Assembly: GCA_963717955.1 (NCBI GenBank)
Contig: CAVQXR010000002.1
Location: 248,001 to 312,000 of the forward strand
From: CAVQXR01 sp963717955
GTDB taxonomy: Bacteria > Actinomycetota > Thermoleophilia > Gaiellales > Gaiellaceae
Length of the DNA: 64,000 nt
Reading direction: 5' to 3'
Made by a program: the position numbers and the translations under genes. The stretch's first letter is position 1. Each line of letters opens with the position of its first letter. Below are positions 50,612-59,022 of this stretch, one piece after another. The notes beneath the pieces were generated by a model, which was not told the origin of the DNA, did not search any database, and worked only from the letters and a program-made list of their open reading frames with translations.

Positions 50612-52630
50612 ATGGGCGCCCGGGTCGGCATCGACGTCGGCGGTACGTTCACCGACGCGGCGCTGCTCGACGGCGACCGCATCGTCGTCGCCAAGGTGCG
50701 ATCGACGCCGGCCGATCCTGCGTCGGGCTTCGCCGACGCGCTGAAGGCGCTCGCAAACCGATCGGGGGTGGCGCCGGAGGCCGTCGAGTACCTCGCGCAC
50801 GGGACGACGGTCGCGACGAATGCGATCGTCCAGGGGAAGCTCGCGCGGGTCGGGCTGCTCACGAACCGCGGCTTCCGTGACGTGCTCGCGATCGGCACCC
50901 AGATGCGCCGGCACGTCTACGACCTCTGGACGCCCGAGCCGCCGCCGCTCGTCGACCGGGAGCTGTGCCTCGAGATCGGCGGCCGGCTCGCCGCGGATGG
51001 CAGCGAGCAGGAGCCGCTCGTCCACGACGACGTCCGCCGCGCTGGCGAGCGTCTCCGCGAGGCAGGAGTCGAGGCCGTGGCCGTCTGTTTCCTCCACTCC
51101 TACGCCAACCCGGCCCACGAGCGCGAGGCAGGGGGTCTGCTCACCGAGCTGCTCCCCGGCATCCCGGTCTCCCTGTCGTGCGACGTCGCGCCCGAGTACC
51201 GCGAGTATGTCCGTGCGGCGACGACCGCGCTCAACGCCGGTCTCGCACCGGTCGCCGGCGCCTACCTGGCACGGCTCGCCGAGGAGGCGGAACGTGCAGG
51301 TGTCCGGGTACCGGTGCACCTGATGCAGTCGAACGGTGGGGTCTCGCGGGCCGAGCAGGGCGCCCGGCTTCCCGTGGCGCTCGCGTCGTCCGGCCCGGCG
51401 GCCGCGGTCGTCGGCTCGGCGCGGATCGCAGCGGCGGTCGGGCGCCAGGACGTCCTCACCTTCGACATGGGAGGGACGACGCTCGACGTCGCGCTCGTCG
51501 CGGACGGCCGGCCCGCCCTGCGGCCGACGGGAGAGCACGAGGGTCGCCCGGTCAACCTTCCGCAGGTGGACGTCGTCTCGATCGGCGCCGGCGGCGGCTC
51601 CATCGCCCGCGTCGACCGGGCGGGGTCGCTGCGCGTCGGCCCGGCGAGTGCGGGGGCCGAGCCCGGCCCGGCCGCGTACGGCGCCGGCGGCGAGCTGCCG
51701 ACGGTCACCGACGCCCACGTGGTGCTCGGCACGATCCGTACCGGCCCGATCGCCGGCGGGATCGAGCTGGACGCGGGCCCGGCGCGCGACGCCGTCGAGC
51801 GCCACGTCGGCCGGCCGCTCGGGCTTCGCGTCGAGGAGGCGGCCGATGCGATCGTCCGTGTCGCCGACGCGAACATGGCCGGAGCGCTTCGTCTCGTCTC
51901 CGTCGCCCGCGGCCGTGACCCCCGCCGGTTCGCGCTCGTCGCGGCCGGCGGCGCCGGGCCGATGCACGCCTGCCGGGTCGCCGAGGCTCTCGGCATCGGA
52001 GCGGTCGTCGTCCCGACGTTCCCGGGCATCTGCGCCGCGCTCGGGCTGCTGCTCACCGACGTGCGCTACGAGCTGCGGCGAAGCCTTGTGCGCGACCTCG
52101 GGCGCCTCGAGCCCGACGAGCTCGACCGGGCCGTGGCGGCGCTCGAGCACGACGCGACTGCGCTGCTCGCCGGCCACGACGAGGGAGGGGAGGTCGGCTT
52201 CTCGGTCGACCTTCGCTACCGGGGCCAGGCGTACAACCTGACGGTTCCCCTCGGCCCGAGGCCGGTCACGCGGGAGTCGATCGCGGCGGCGGCCAGCGCC
52301 TTCGCCGCAGCCCATGTCACGGCCTACGATTACACCCCGTCGGTCACGGACATCGATCTCGTCACGATCCGGGCGCATGCGGTGCTCCCCATGGGCACCG
52401 GCCTCCCCACGCCGGCCCCCGGCACCGCAACGGCCGAGTCGTCCCGCCCCGTGACCGCGGGCGGCGAGCGTCGGACATACGCCGTCGTCGACCGGATCGG
52501 GCTCGAGCCGGGTGACCGGGTCGCGCCGGAGACGATCGTCGAGCAGGAGGATGCGACCGTGGTCGTCCCGGCGGGCTGGAGCGGCGAGGTCGCCGGCAAC
52601 GGCACGCTGCTGCTCGAGAGGACGCGATGA
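50612..52630 (+). CDS. hyuA: Hydantoinase/oxoprolinase subunit A (HyuA-type), third copy
   Basis: Third HyuA homologue, 672 residues. ASKHA motifs DVGGTFTDAALLD at the start and DMGGTTLDVALV in the middle, with SIGAGGGSIARVD and AHGTTVATNAIVQGK. The C-terminal part has DLRYRGQAYNLTVP, typical of acetone-carboxylase/hydantoinase subunits. Sequence and length separate it from both copies at 22-29 kb. It follows a MarR gene with its own apparent leaderless start, and its stop overlaps hyuB3 (ATGA). Confidence 0.92.
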   Translation: MGARVGIDVGGTFTDAALLDGDRIVVAKVRSTPADPASGFADALKALANRSGVAPEAVEYLAHGTTVATNAIVQGKLARVGLLTNRGFRDVLAIGTQMRRHVYDLWTPEPPPLVDRELCLEIGGRLAADGSEQEPLVHDDVRRAGERLREAGVEAVAVCFLHSYANPAHEREAGGLLTELLPGIPVSLSCDVAPEYREYVRAATTALNAGLAPVAGAYLARLAEEAERAGVRVPVHLMQSNGGVSRAEQGARLPVALASSGPAAAVVGSARIAAAVGRQDVLTFDMGGTTLDVALVADGRPALRPTGEHEGRPVNLPQVDVVSIGAGGGSIARVDRAGSLRVGPASAGAEPGPAAYGAGGELPTVTDAHVVLGTIRTGPIAGGIELDAGPARDAVERHVGRPLGLRVEEAADAIVRVADANMAGALRLVSVARGRDPRRFALVAAGGAGPMHACRVAEALGIGAVVVPTFPGICAALGLLLTDVRYELRRSLVRDLGRLEPDELDRAVAALEHDATALLAGHDEGGEVGFSVDLRYRGQAYNLTVPLGPRPVTRESIAAAASAFAAAHVTAYDYTPSVTDIDLVTIRAHAVLPMGTGLPTPAPGTATAESSRPVTAGGERRTYAVVDRIGLEPGDRVAPETIVEQEDATVVVPAGWSGEVAGNGTLLLERTR

Positions 52631-54210
52631 CGGACACGGTCACACTCGACATCCTCGCGAACGCCCTCGTCGACGTCGCGGAGGAGATGGCGATCGTCGA
52701 GTACCGTTCGTCGTTCTCTCCGATCATCCGCGAGATGCTCGACTTCAACTGCGGCGTGTTCGACGCGGACGGGCGGATGGTGAGCCATTCGGAGCAGATC
52801 CCGGCGCAGCTCGGCCTCATGCAGTTCGCCCTGCAGGCGGTGCTCGGCAAGTGGGGCGCTGACGTCCACGAGGGCGACGCGCTGCTGACGAACCATCCCT
52901 ACATGGGCGGGACCCACACCCCCGACCTGCAGGTCTTCATGCCCTGCTTCCACCGCGGCGCGCTCGTCGGATTCACCGGCTCGATCGCACATCACATCGA
53001 CATCGGCGGCCGCGTTCCGGGCACCGAGGCGGCGGACAACACCGAGCTGTTCCACGAGGGGCTCATCTTCCCGGCCGTGAAGCTCGTCGAGCGGGGCACG
53101 CGGTCGCGGACGCTGTACGACCTGGTGGCCGCAAACGTCCGCGACCCGCACTCGACCGTGGGCGATCTCGACGCCCAGCTGGCCGCCTGCAAGCGAGGGG
53201 TCGCTCGCATCCAGGAGCTCTGCGACGCGGAGGGAGCCGCGGCGGTGCGCGAGACGATGCAGCGCGTCATCGACCTCTCCGCCACGCGGGCCGGGCACGC
53301 TTTCCGTGACTGGCCGCGCACGCCCGTCGAGGCCGAGGGCTTCCTCGACAACGAGGGCATCGCGGGCACGTCGCCCGTGCGCGTCCACGCGCGGATCGCG
53401 ATCGAGGACCCGGGCATCCTCGTCGTCGACGTCACGGGCAGCGCCGACCAGGTCGGCTACGGCGTCAACGTCCCGGTCTCCTCGACGCACGCGGCAGCCT
53501 ATTTCGTCGCCCGGTGCTTCCTCGGCGGAGACGAGCGTCACAACGCGGGGCTGGCATCGCGCATCCGCGTCGTCACGCGCCGCGGCTCCCTGTTCGACCC
53601 GGAGCCCCCGGCAGCCGTGTCGGCGCGCCATCTCACCGTGCAGCGGCTCACCGACGTCCTCGTCGAGGCCCTCGGGCGCCTGCTGCCAGACCGGGACGTG
53701 GCCGGCAGCCAGGTCTCGTTCCCGGCCTTCGTGCTGCAGGCCTTCGACGAGCGGCACGGCCGGATCACCCTGCTCGCCGACATTATGGGAGGCGGCTGCG
53801 GGGCCCGGCCGGGGGCCCCGGGCGACTCCGCGATCGACCCCTACACGTCGAATTGCGCGCTGCTCCCGGCCGAGATCGCCGAGCTCGAGTACCCGTTCGT
53901 CGTCGAGAGGAGCGAGCTCGTCGACGGCTCCGGCGGAGACGGGGCGCAACCCGGCGGTCTGGCGCTTCGCCGCGACTACCGGCTCGTCGCCGGGCGGGCC
54001 GACGGGATGTACTACCTCGAGCAGACCGTGCCGGCGTTCGCGCCGGCCGGCCGGCACGGAGGCGCGCGGGGAGCCCCCGCGAGGGCCTGGCTCCGGCGCT
54101 CCGGAGCCGCCGAGGTCGAGGCGCTCCCCGGCAAGGGCTACCTGTACCTGCGGCGGGGCGACGTGCTGACGCTCGTCAGCGCCGGTGGCGGCGGCTACGG
54201 CCCCGTGTAA
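52627..54210 (+). CDS. hyuB: Hydantoinase/oxoprolinase subunit B (HyuB-type), third copy
   Basis: Partner of the preceding gene, 527 residues, intact and of the usual HyuB length. Motifs: TLDILANALVDVAEEMAIVEYRSSFSPIIREMLDF, NHPYMGGTHTPDL, SIAHHIDIGG, and the C-terminal SAGGGGYGPV. Together with HyuA3 it should form a heteromeric, ATP-dependent amidohydrolase or carboxylase on an unknown cyclic amide or ketone. It is followed at 54221 by a PPOX flavoprotein, probably within the same transcript. Confidence 0.92.
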   Translation: MTDTVTLDILANALVDVAEEMAIVEYRSSFSPIIREMLDFNCGVFDADGRMVSHSEQIPAQLGLMQFALQAVLGKWGADVHEGDALLTNHPYMGGTHTPDLQVFMPCFHRGALVGFTGSIAHHIDIGGRVPGTEAADNTELFHEGLIFPAVKLVERGTRSRTLYDLVAANVRDPHSTVGDLDAQLAACKRGVARIQELCDAEGAAAVRETMQRVIDLSATRAGHAFRDWPRTPVEAEGFLDNEGIAGTSPVRVHARIAIEDPGILVVDVTGSADQVGYGVNVPVSSTHAAAYFVARCFLGGDERHNAGLASRIRVVTRRGSLFDPEPPAAVSARHLTVQRLTDVLVEALGRLLPDRDVAGSQVSFPAFVLQAFDERHGRITLLADIMGGGCGARPGAPGDSAIDPYTSNCALLPAEIAELEYPFVVERSELVDGSGGDGAQPGGLALRRDYRLVAGRADGMYYLEQTVPAFAPAGRHGGARGAPARAWLRRSGAAEVEALPGKGYLYLRRGDVLTLVSAGGGGYGPV

Positions 54211-54220
54211 TGATGCGCGC

Positions 54221-54883
54221 ATGAGCACCGTGCAGCGCGCCCTCGGCTTCGAGCACGTGATCGGCTCGCCGGAGGAGCTGCGTGCGCTCCACGGCGAGCC
54301 AAGCGAGATCGCCCGCAACAAGATCATCGACGGCCTGGACGAGCATTGCCGCGACTTCATCGCCCGCTCGCCGTTCTTCCTGCTCGCCACGTCGGACTCC
54401 GCCGGTCGCTGCGACGTCTCGCCCCGAGGTGGCCCGCCCGGGTTCGTGGACGTGCTCGACGAAAAGCGCCTCGTGTTCGCCGACGCGAAGGGCAACCGGC
54501 TCGCCGACTCGCTCTCGAACATCGCCGAGACCGGCCGGGCGGGGCTCCTGTTCCTGATTCCGGGCCTCGACGAGACCCTGCGCGTCAACGGGCGAGCCTG
54601 CATCACGCGGGACCCGGCGATCCTCGAGCGTCATGTGATCCAGGAGGGCCGGCCGCCCAGGATGGCGATCGGTGTCGAGGTCGACGAGGCCTTCCTGCAC
54701 TGCGCGAAGGCGTTCATTCGCTCCGAGCTCTGGGAGCCTGAGAGCTGGCGCAGCCTGGACGGGCTCGCCCGCCCGGCGCAGATCTGGAAGGATCACGCCG
54801 CGCTGCCGACGCCCGTGGAGGAGATCGAGGACTACCTCGACGAGTCCTACACCGACGACCTGTACTGGAAGCCCGGCGACTGA
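54221..54883 (+). CDS. PPOX-class FMN-dependent flavoprotein
   Basis: Pyridoxamine-5'-phosphate-oxidase-like split-barrel protein of 220 residues, of the subgroup annotated as MSMEG_1061/DR2398-type. Features: KIIDGLDEHCRDFIARSPFFLLATSD, CDVSPRGGPPGFVDVLD, DAKGNRLADSL, and IYCAK-like LHCAKAFIRS at the end of the barrel. Likely FMN or F420 reductase with unknown substrate. ATG 54221 comes 6 bases after TAATGAT, which may be a weak -10, and 10 bases after hyuB3. It converges on the threonine dehydratase gene 13 bases away. Confidence 0.82.
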   Translation: MSTVQRALGFEHVIGSPEELRALHGEPSEIARNKIIDGLDEHCRDFIARSPFFLLATSDSAGRCDVSPRGGPPGFVDVLDEKRLVFADAKGNRLADSLSNIAETGRAGLLFLIPGLDETLRVNGRACITRDPAILERHVIQEGRPPRMAIGVEVDEAFLHCAKAFIRSELWEPESWRSLDGLARPAQIWKDHAALPTPVEEIEDYLDESYTDDLYWKPGD

Positions 54884-54896
54884 GGCCGGCCGGGGA

Positions 54897-55835
54897 TCAC
54901 CAGGGCGGGCGCGACAGGTCGACGTTCCCGCCGCTGAGGACGATCCCGACGCGCATTTCCTTCAGCTCGTCCGCCTTCCGCACCGCGGCGACGGCGACGG
55001 CGGCGCTCGGCTCGACGATCTGCTTCGTCCGCTCCCAGACGAAGCGCATCGCCTCCACGATCTCCGCCTCGCTGACCGTGACCATCCGCTCGACGTGCTC
55101 GCGCAGGATCGTGAACGTGCGGTCGGAGAGCGAGGTCAGGAGACCGTCGGCGATCGTGGTCGGGGCGAGCGCGGGCTGACGGACGCCCAGCGCGAGCGAG
55201 CGGCCGGCGTCGTCCGCCAGCACCGGCTCGGCGCCGAAGACGCGCAGGCGCGGGTCGAGGCCGTGGGCGGCGATGGAGGTACCCGACAACAGGCCGCCGC
55301 CGCCGACGGGCGCGATCACGGCCTCGAGACCGTCGACCTGCCCGGCGAGCTCGAGCGTCGCCGTCCCGGCGCCGGCGATGATCCGATCGTCGTCGTATGG
55401 GTGGATCTCCACTGCCCCGGTCTCCGCGAGAACCTTCGCGACCGTCGCTTCCCGTGCCGCCTGACCGGGCTCGCACTCGACGATTCGCGCGCCGTACCCG
55501 AGAACCGCGGCCCGCTTCACCCCGGGAGCCGTGCTCGGCATGACGATGTGAGCCGGAATACGGCGCTGCGAGGCCGCCAGCGCGAGCGCTGCCGCATGGT
55601 TTCCGGACGACGCCGCCGCGACGCCACGGCGCGCCTCCTCCTCCGTCAGCGAGAGAACGGCGTTCGCCGCCCCGCGCGCCTTGAACGCGCCGACCTTCTG
55701 CAGGTGCTCGCACTTGAGGAACGCGCTCGCCCCGAGCCAGCCGTCCAGCAACCGCGACGTCATCACCGGTGTCCGGTGAACGAACGGCTCGATGCGCACG
55801 GCGGCACTGTGGATGTCGTCGAGCGTGGGCGCCAC
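54897..55835 (-). CDS. Threonine/serine dehydratase-like PLP enzyme
   Basis: Fold-type II PLP enzyme of 312 residues, without the C-terminal ACT regulatory domain of biosynthetic IlvA. PLP Lys52 is in QKVGAFKARGA, the phosphate loop is APVGGGGLLSG, and SSGNHAAA binds the substrate carboxylate. The overall size fits catabolic threonine deaminase, serine racemase or hydroxyaspartate dehydratase. GTG 55835 has a TACGAT box 6 bases upstream, and that promoter lies back to back with one on the other strand. It may feed 2-oxobutanoate or another oxoacid to the ThDP enzyme and transaminase downstream on the other strand (inference). Confidence 0.88.
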   Translation of the reverse strand: MAPTLDDIHSAAVRIEPFVHRTPVMTSRLLDGWLGASAFLKCEHLQKVGAFKARGAANAVLSLTEEEARRGVAAASSGNHAAALALAASQRRIPAHIVMPSTAPGVKRAAVLGYGARIVECEPGQAAREATVAKVLAETGAVEIHPYDDDRIIAGAGTATLELAGQVDGLEAVIAPVGGGGLLSGTSIAAHGLDPRLRVFGAEPVLADDAGRSLALGVRQPALAPTTIADGLLTSLSDRTFTILREHVERMVTVSEAEIVEAMRFVWERTKQIVEPSAAVAVAAVRKADELKEMRVGIVLSGGNVDLSRPPW

Positions 55836-55841
55836 GCCCGG

Positions 55842-55857
55842 ATCGTACGGGTACGCT
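55842..55857. promoter_or_regulatory. Back-to-back divergent -10 boxes
   Basis: TACGAT (minus, 55847-55842) is 6 bases before GTG 55835 and TACGCT (plus, 55852-55857) is 7 bases before ATG 55865. Only 4 bases separate the two boxes. Confidence 0.45.
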
Positions 55858-55864
55858 GCCGGCC

Positions 55865-55903
55865 ATGGAGCGGGCCTTCACGACCCCCGGGGCGCGTCGG
55901 TGA
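55865..55903 (+). CDS. 12-residue upstream ORF, possible leader peptide
   Basis: ATG with TACGCT 7 bases upstream, reading MERAFTTPGARR and a TGA that overlaps the GTG of the next gene (GTGA). It may couple translation of the small Cys-Cys protein, which has no ribosome site of its own. No attenuator-like codon run is visible. Weak evidence. Confidence 0.3.
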   Translation: MERAFTTPGARR

Positions 55904-56157
55904 AGATCGCGGTCAGCCCGGAGGCGGCCGAGCTGATCCGGCACTGCGGGGGCGATCTCTACGTGTGGGCCGGCCGTCTCCGCGGAGAGCTGTCCTGCTG
56001 CGCCGGCGCCGCGTCGCCGGGGAAGGAGTGGCGGCGCCACTCCCGGCCCGAGCTCGACCTCTTCGTCGAGACCGGGTTGAAGGTGCCGGGAGCCGGTATC
56101 GAGGTCACGCTCAGCCGGTTCCCGACGAAACGGCTCATGGCCGCCCCGCTGCGGTAG
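55900..56157 (+). CDS. Conserved-looking hypothetical protein with vicinal Cys pair
   Basis: Protein of 85 residues that I do not recognise by name. It reads VKIAVSPEAAELIRHCGGDLYVW, then a CC pair (ELSCCAG) and a Pro-Gly-Lys loop, and ends in an alternating beta-type segment (GIEVTLSRFPTKRLMAAPLR). The layout, beta strand, helix, Cys-Cys, beta strands, recalls small redox or Fe-S scaffold-like proteins such as the HesB-like fold, but no metal motif is complete. The GTG start at 55900 overlaps a 12-residue leader ORF; coding character follows from even amino-acid composition and high GC at third positions. Function unknown. Confidence 0.6.
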   Translation: MKIAVSPEAAELIRHCGGDLYVWAGRLRGELSCCAGAASPGKEWRRHSRPELDLFVETGLKVPGAGIEVTLSRFPTKRLMAAPLR

Positions 56158-56232
56158 GGCCGGCCTGCACGTCGGGCGGGCCCTTCGCTGAGCCGCGCGG
56201 GCGCAGCTCCGCTGAGCCCGGGCGTGGCCGAG

Positions 56233-56238
56233 TACGCT
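56233..56238 (+). promoter_or_regulatory. Candidate -10 box of the ThDP enzyme gene
   Basis: TACGCT, 6 bases before the in-frame GTG 56245. This makes 56245 a better start than GTG 56224, which would lie upstream of the box. Confidence 0.45.
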
Positions 56239-56244
56239 GTGCCG

Positions 56245-57867
56245 GTGGCGCAGCGGACGGTCACGCGAATCGGTGGGCACCTCGTCGTCGAGGCCCTGGA
56301 GGCGCTCGGAGCCCAGGTCGTCATGGGGTTGCCGGGGATCCACGCCCTGCCGATCTGGGAGGCGCTGAGGACGAGCGAGATCCGGGACGTCGCCTTCCGC
56401 ACCGAGCTCGCGGCCGGCTTCGCCGCCGACGGCCACGCGCGCGTGACCGGGCAGCCGACGGCGCTCATTCTCTCGACCGGGCCGGGGGCGCTGATCTCGC
56501 TCGCGTCGCTGATGGAGGCGGCGAGCAGCCATGTCCCCGTGGTTGCGATCGCCTCGCAGATCCCGACCGATGCTCTGGGCAAGGGCCGGGGCTACCTGCA
56601 CGAGCTCCCCGACCAGCTCGCCTCGTTCGCGCCGATCGTCAAGTCGGCGAGACGCGCAGGGAGCGCCGCGGAGATTCCCGGGCTGCTGGCCGAGGCCTGG
56701 CGGATCGCCCGGACGCCACCGAGCGGCCCGGTCTTCGTCGAGATCCCGACCGACCTCCTCGCCGAGGAGACCGACGCCTCGCTTCCCGATCTCGACGGTT
56801 CGCCCCCGCCGCGCGCCGTGCCATCCGAGGCGCAGCTCGCCGAGGCGGCCGCCCTCATCGACGGGGCGGAGCGGCTCGCGATCTGGGCCGGCGGCGGAGT
56901 CCTGCGCTCGGAGGCCTGGGACGAGCTCGTTGCGCTCGCCGAGCTGCTCGACGTCCCGGTTGCGACCACGTACATGGGGAAGGGCGCGATCCCGGAGGAC
57001 CATCCGCTCGCCGTTGGCTCGGGCTGCGACGAGGGGGCGATGCTCGAGCTGCTCGAGACGGCCGACATCGTCCTCGCGGTCGGCACCGAGCTCGGAGCCG
57101 AGACGACACAGCAGTACCGCCTCCAGCTCCCGGGCCGGCTGATCCAGATCGACGCGGCCCCGGAGCGGATCGGGGCGACCTACCCCGCGCTCGGGCTCGT
57201 GGGCGACGCAAAGGCGACGCTCGCGGCGCTCGCCGCCCGGCTCGAGCCGCGCGAGGCGGGCGGCGCCGCCCGTGCGGCCTCTGCCCGCGACCGGATCACC
57301 TCCGGCCTGCGCGAGCGCGGCGAGGACGAGCTCGAGCTGAGCCTGCTCCGAACGATCCGCGACGGGCTTCCTCGAGACGCCGTGCACGCCTGGGACATGA
57401 CGATCCTCGGGTACTGCGCCGGGGCCCATTTCCCGGCGCTCAGGCCACGGCGCTTCCTCTACCCGCTCGGCTCCGGCACGCTCGGCTACGCCTGGCCCGC
57501 AGCGCTCGGAGCGAGGCTCGCCCTGCCCGGGGCCCCGACGCTCGCGGTGCACGGCGACGGCGGCGTCATGTACGGCCTCCAGGAGCTTGCGACAGCACGC
57601 CAACAGGCCATCGCCGCGAAGCTTCTGATCGTCGACGACAGCGCCTACGGAATCCTGCGCGAGTATCAGGAGGAGGCGTTCGCCGCGACCCACGCGGTGG
57701 AGCTCGTCCAGCCCGACTTCGTCTCGCTCTCGGGCGCCTACGGGGTGCCGGCCCGCGAGTCCACGCCGGAGCGCCTCGGCGAGGCGCTCGCCTGGGCATT
57801 CGAGATCGAGGGCCCGGCCGTGATCGTCCTGCGGACGAAGCTCCGCTGGATCCGGCCGACCGCGTAG
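56245..57867 (+). CDS. Thiamine diphosphate-dependent enzyme (acetolactate synthase / benzoylformate decarboxylase family)
   Basis: Homo-oligomeric ThDP enzyme of 540 residues. The N-terminal Pyr domain has the catalytic Glu54 (RTELAAGFAADGHARVTG) that activates the cofactor. The middle domain spans about 190-320 (LAIWAGGGVLRSEAW). The C-terminal PP domain holds the Mg-ThDP motif HGDGGVMYGLQEL (about 437) with VDDSAYG at its end, where the usual NN is replaced by DD. There is no regulatory small subunit nearby. The exact reaction (2-oxoacid decarboxylation, acetolactate or aldehyde ligation) is not assignable. GTG 56245 was chosen over 56224 on promoter spacing. The next gene follows after 9 bases. 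Confidence 0.85.
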   Translation: MAQRTVTRIGGHLVVEALEALGAQVVMGLPGIHALPIWEALRTSEIRDVAFRTELAAGFAADGHARVTGQPTALILSTGPGALISLASLMEAASSHVPVVAIASQIPTDALGKGRGYLHELPDQLASFAPIVKSARRAGSAAEIPGLLAEAWRIARTPPSGPVFVEIPTDLLAEETDASLPDLDGSPPPRAVPSEAQLAEAAALIDGAERLAIWAGGGVLRSEAWDELVALAELLDVPVATTYMGKGAIPEDHPLAVGSGCDEGAMLELLETADIVLAVGTELGAETTQQYRLQLPGRLIQIDAAPERIGATYPALGLVGDAKATLAALAARLEPREAGGAARAASARDRITSGLRERGEDELELSLLRTIRDGLPRDAVHAWDMTILGYCAGAHFPALRPRRFLYPLGSGTLGYAWPAALGARLALPGAPTLAVHGDGGVMYGLQELATARQQAIAAKLLIVDDSAYGILREYQEEAFAATHAVELVQPDFVSLSGAYGVPARESTPERLGEALAWAFEIEGPAVIVLRTKLRWIRPTA

Positions 57868-57876
57868 CGGCCGGAC

Positions 57877-59013
57877 GTGCCTCAACCGACCGCGATGACC
57901 GACTGGAGCCGCCTCGTCAAGCCGTCCTTGCTCGGTGTCGACCCGTACGACCCGGGCGCGAGCGTGAGCGAGCTCCAGGCCCGGTACGGCCTCGACGAGG
58001 TCGTGAAGCTGAACTGGAACGAGGGCCTCTTCGGGCCGGGCCCCGGCGTCCTCGCCGCCGCGGCCGCCGAGCTCGAGAACGCCTGGATGTACCCGGAGCA
58101 GACCTACGCCGACTTCCGCGAGGCCGTTGCCGTCTCGGTCGGGGCCCATCCGGCGCAGATCGTTCCCGCGCACGGGATCCAGGCCCTCGTGATGATCGTC
58201 GGCGCAGCGTTCATCACCCCAGGGGCGAGGGTGGTCGTTCCGGCGCCGACATACGGCCTCTACGCGCAGGCCTTCACCGCGGGCGGCGCGATCGTCGAGC
58301 GGGTACCGCTACGCGAGCTCCGGCTCGACCTCGAGGCCATGGCGGCGGTAGCACGCCGCACCGAGGCGCGGCTCGTGCTGGTCTGCGACCCGAACAACCC
58401 GACGGGAGCCCACGTCGAGCCCAGGGAGTGGGAGGCGTTCCTCGACCTCCTCCCGCCGACCACGGTGGTCGTCGTAGACGAGGCCTACGGCGAGTACGTC
58501 GAGCCTTCGTTCCGCGTCCGGCGCGAGCGCAACGTCGACGACGGTCGGCCCGTCATCCTCCTGCGGACGTTCTCGAAGATCTTCGGGCTCGCCGGGCTGC
58601 GCCTCGGCTACGCGCTCGCGCCCGAGGGCCTGGCTGCGTACCTCGATGTCGTGCAGGAGCCGTTCAACGTGAACCGGGCGGCGCTCGCGGCCGGCCGCGC
58701 GACGCTCGTCGTGCCGGGCCTGGTCGAGCAGCGCCGCCGCGAGGCGGCCGAGGCCCGCGACGTGCTCGCCGACGGGCTGCGCGCGGCGGGCACCGAGCCG
58801 CTGCCCTCCCAGGCGAACTTCCTGCTCGTGGACGTCGGTGTCGACGACCTGGCGTTGACGGAGGGGCTCCTCCGCCGCGGCCTGCTCATCCGAGCCGGCA
58901 GCGAGCTCGGCATGCCGGGCCATGTCCGGATCACGGTAGGCCCCGTGCCCATCATGGAGCGCGTCGCCGCGGAGCTGGCGCAGGTGCGGGCGTCGCTCAT
59001 CCGGGTCGGATAG
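57877..59013 (+). CDS. Class I/II aminotransferase, histidinol-phosphate aminotransferase-like
   Basis: PLP-dependent aminotransferase of 378 residues. It has KLNWNEGLFGPGPGV at the N-terminus (HisC-like), DPNNPTGAH, VVDEAYGEY, and the PLP Lys234 in RTFSKIFGLAGLRLGY. No other histidine genes are near, so it is more likely an aromatic or other amino-acid aminotransferase that acts with the ThDP enzyme 9 bases upstream. GTG 57877 is used; ATG 57895 would remove six residues and is also possible. Its stop is convergent with potA 9 bases away. Confidence 0.82.
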   Translation: MPQPTAMTDWSRLVKPSLLGVDPYDPGASVSELQARYGLDEVVKLNWNEGLFGPGPGVLAAAAAELENAWMYPEQTYADFREAVAVSVGAHPAQIVPAHGIQALVMIVGAAFITPGARVVVPAPTYGLYAQAFTAGGAIVERVPLRELRLDLEAMAAVARRTEARLVLVCDPNNPTGAHVEPREWEAFLDLLPPTTVVVVDEAYGEYVEPSFRVRRERNVDDGRPVILLRTFSKIFGLAGLRLGYALAPEGLAAYLDVVQEPFNVNRAALAAGRATLVVPGLVEQRRREAAEARDVLADGLRAAGTEPLPSQANFLLVDVGVDDLALTEGLLRRGLLIRAGSELGMPGHVRITVGPVPIMERVAAELAQVRASLIRVG

Positions 59014-59022
59014 GTCCCGCCC

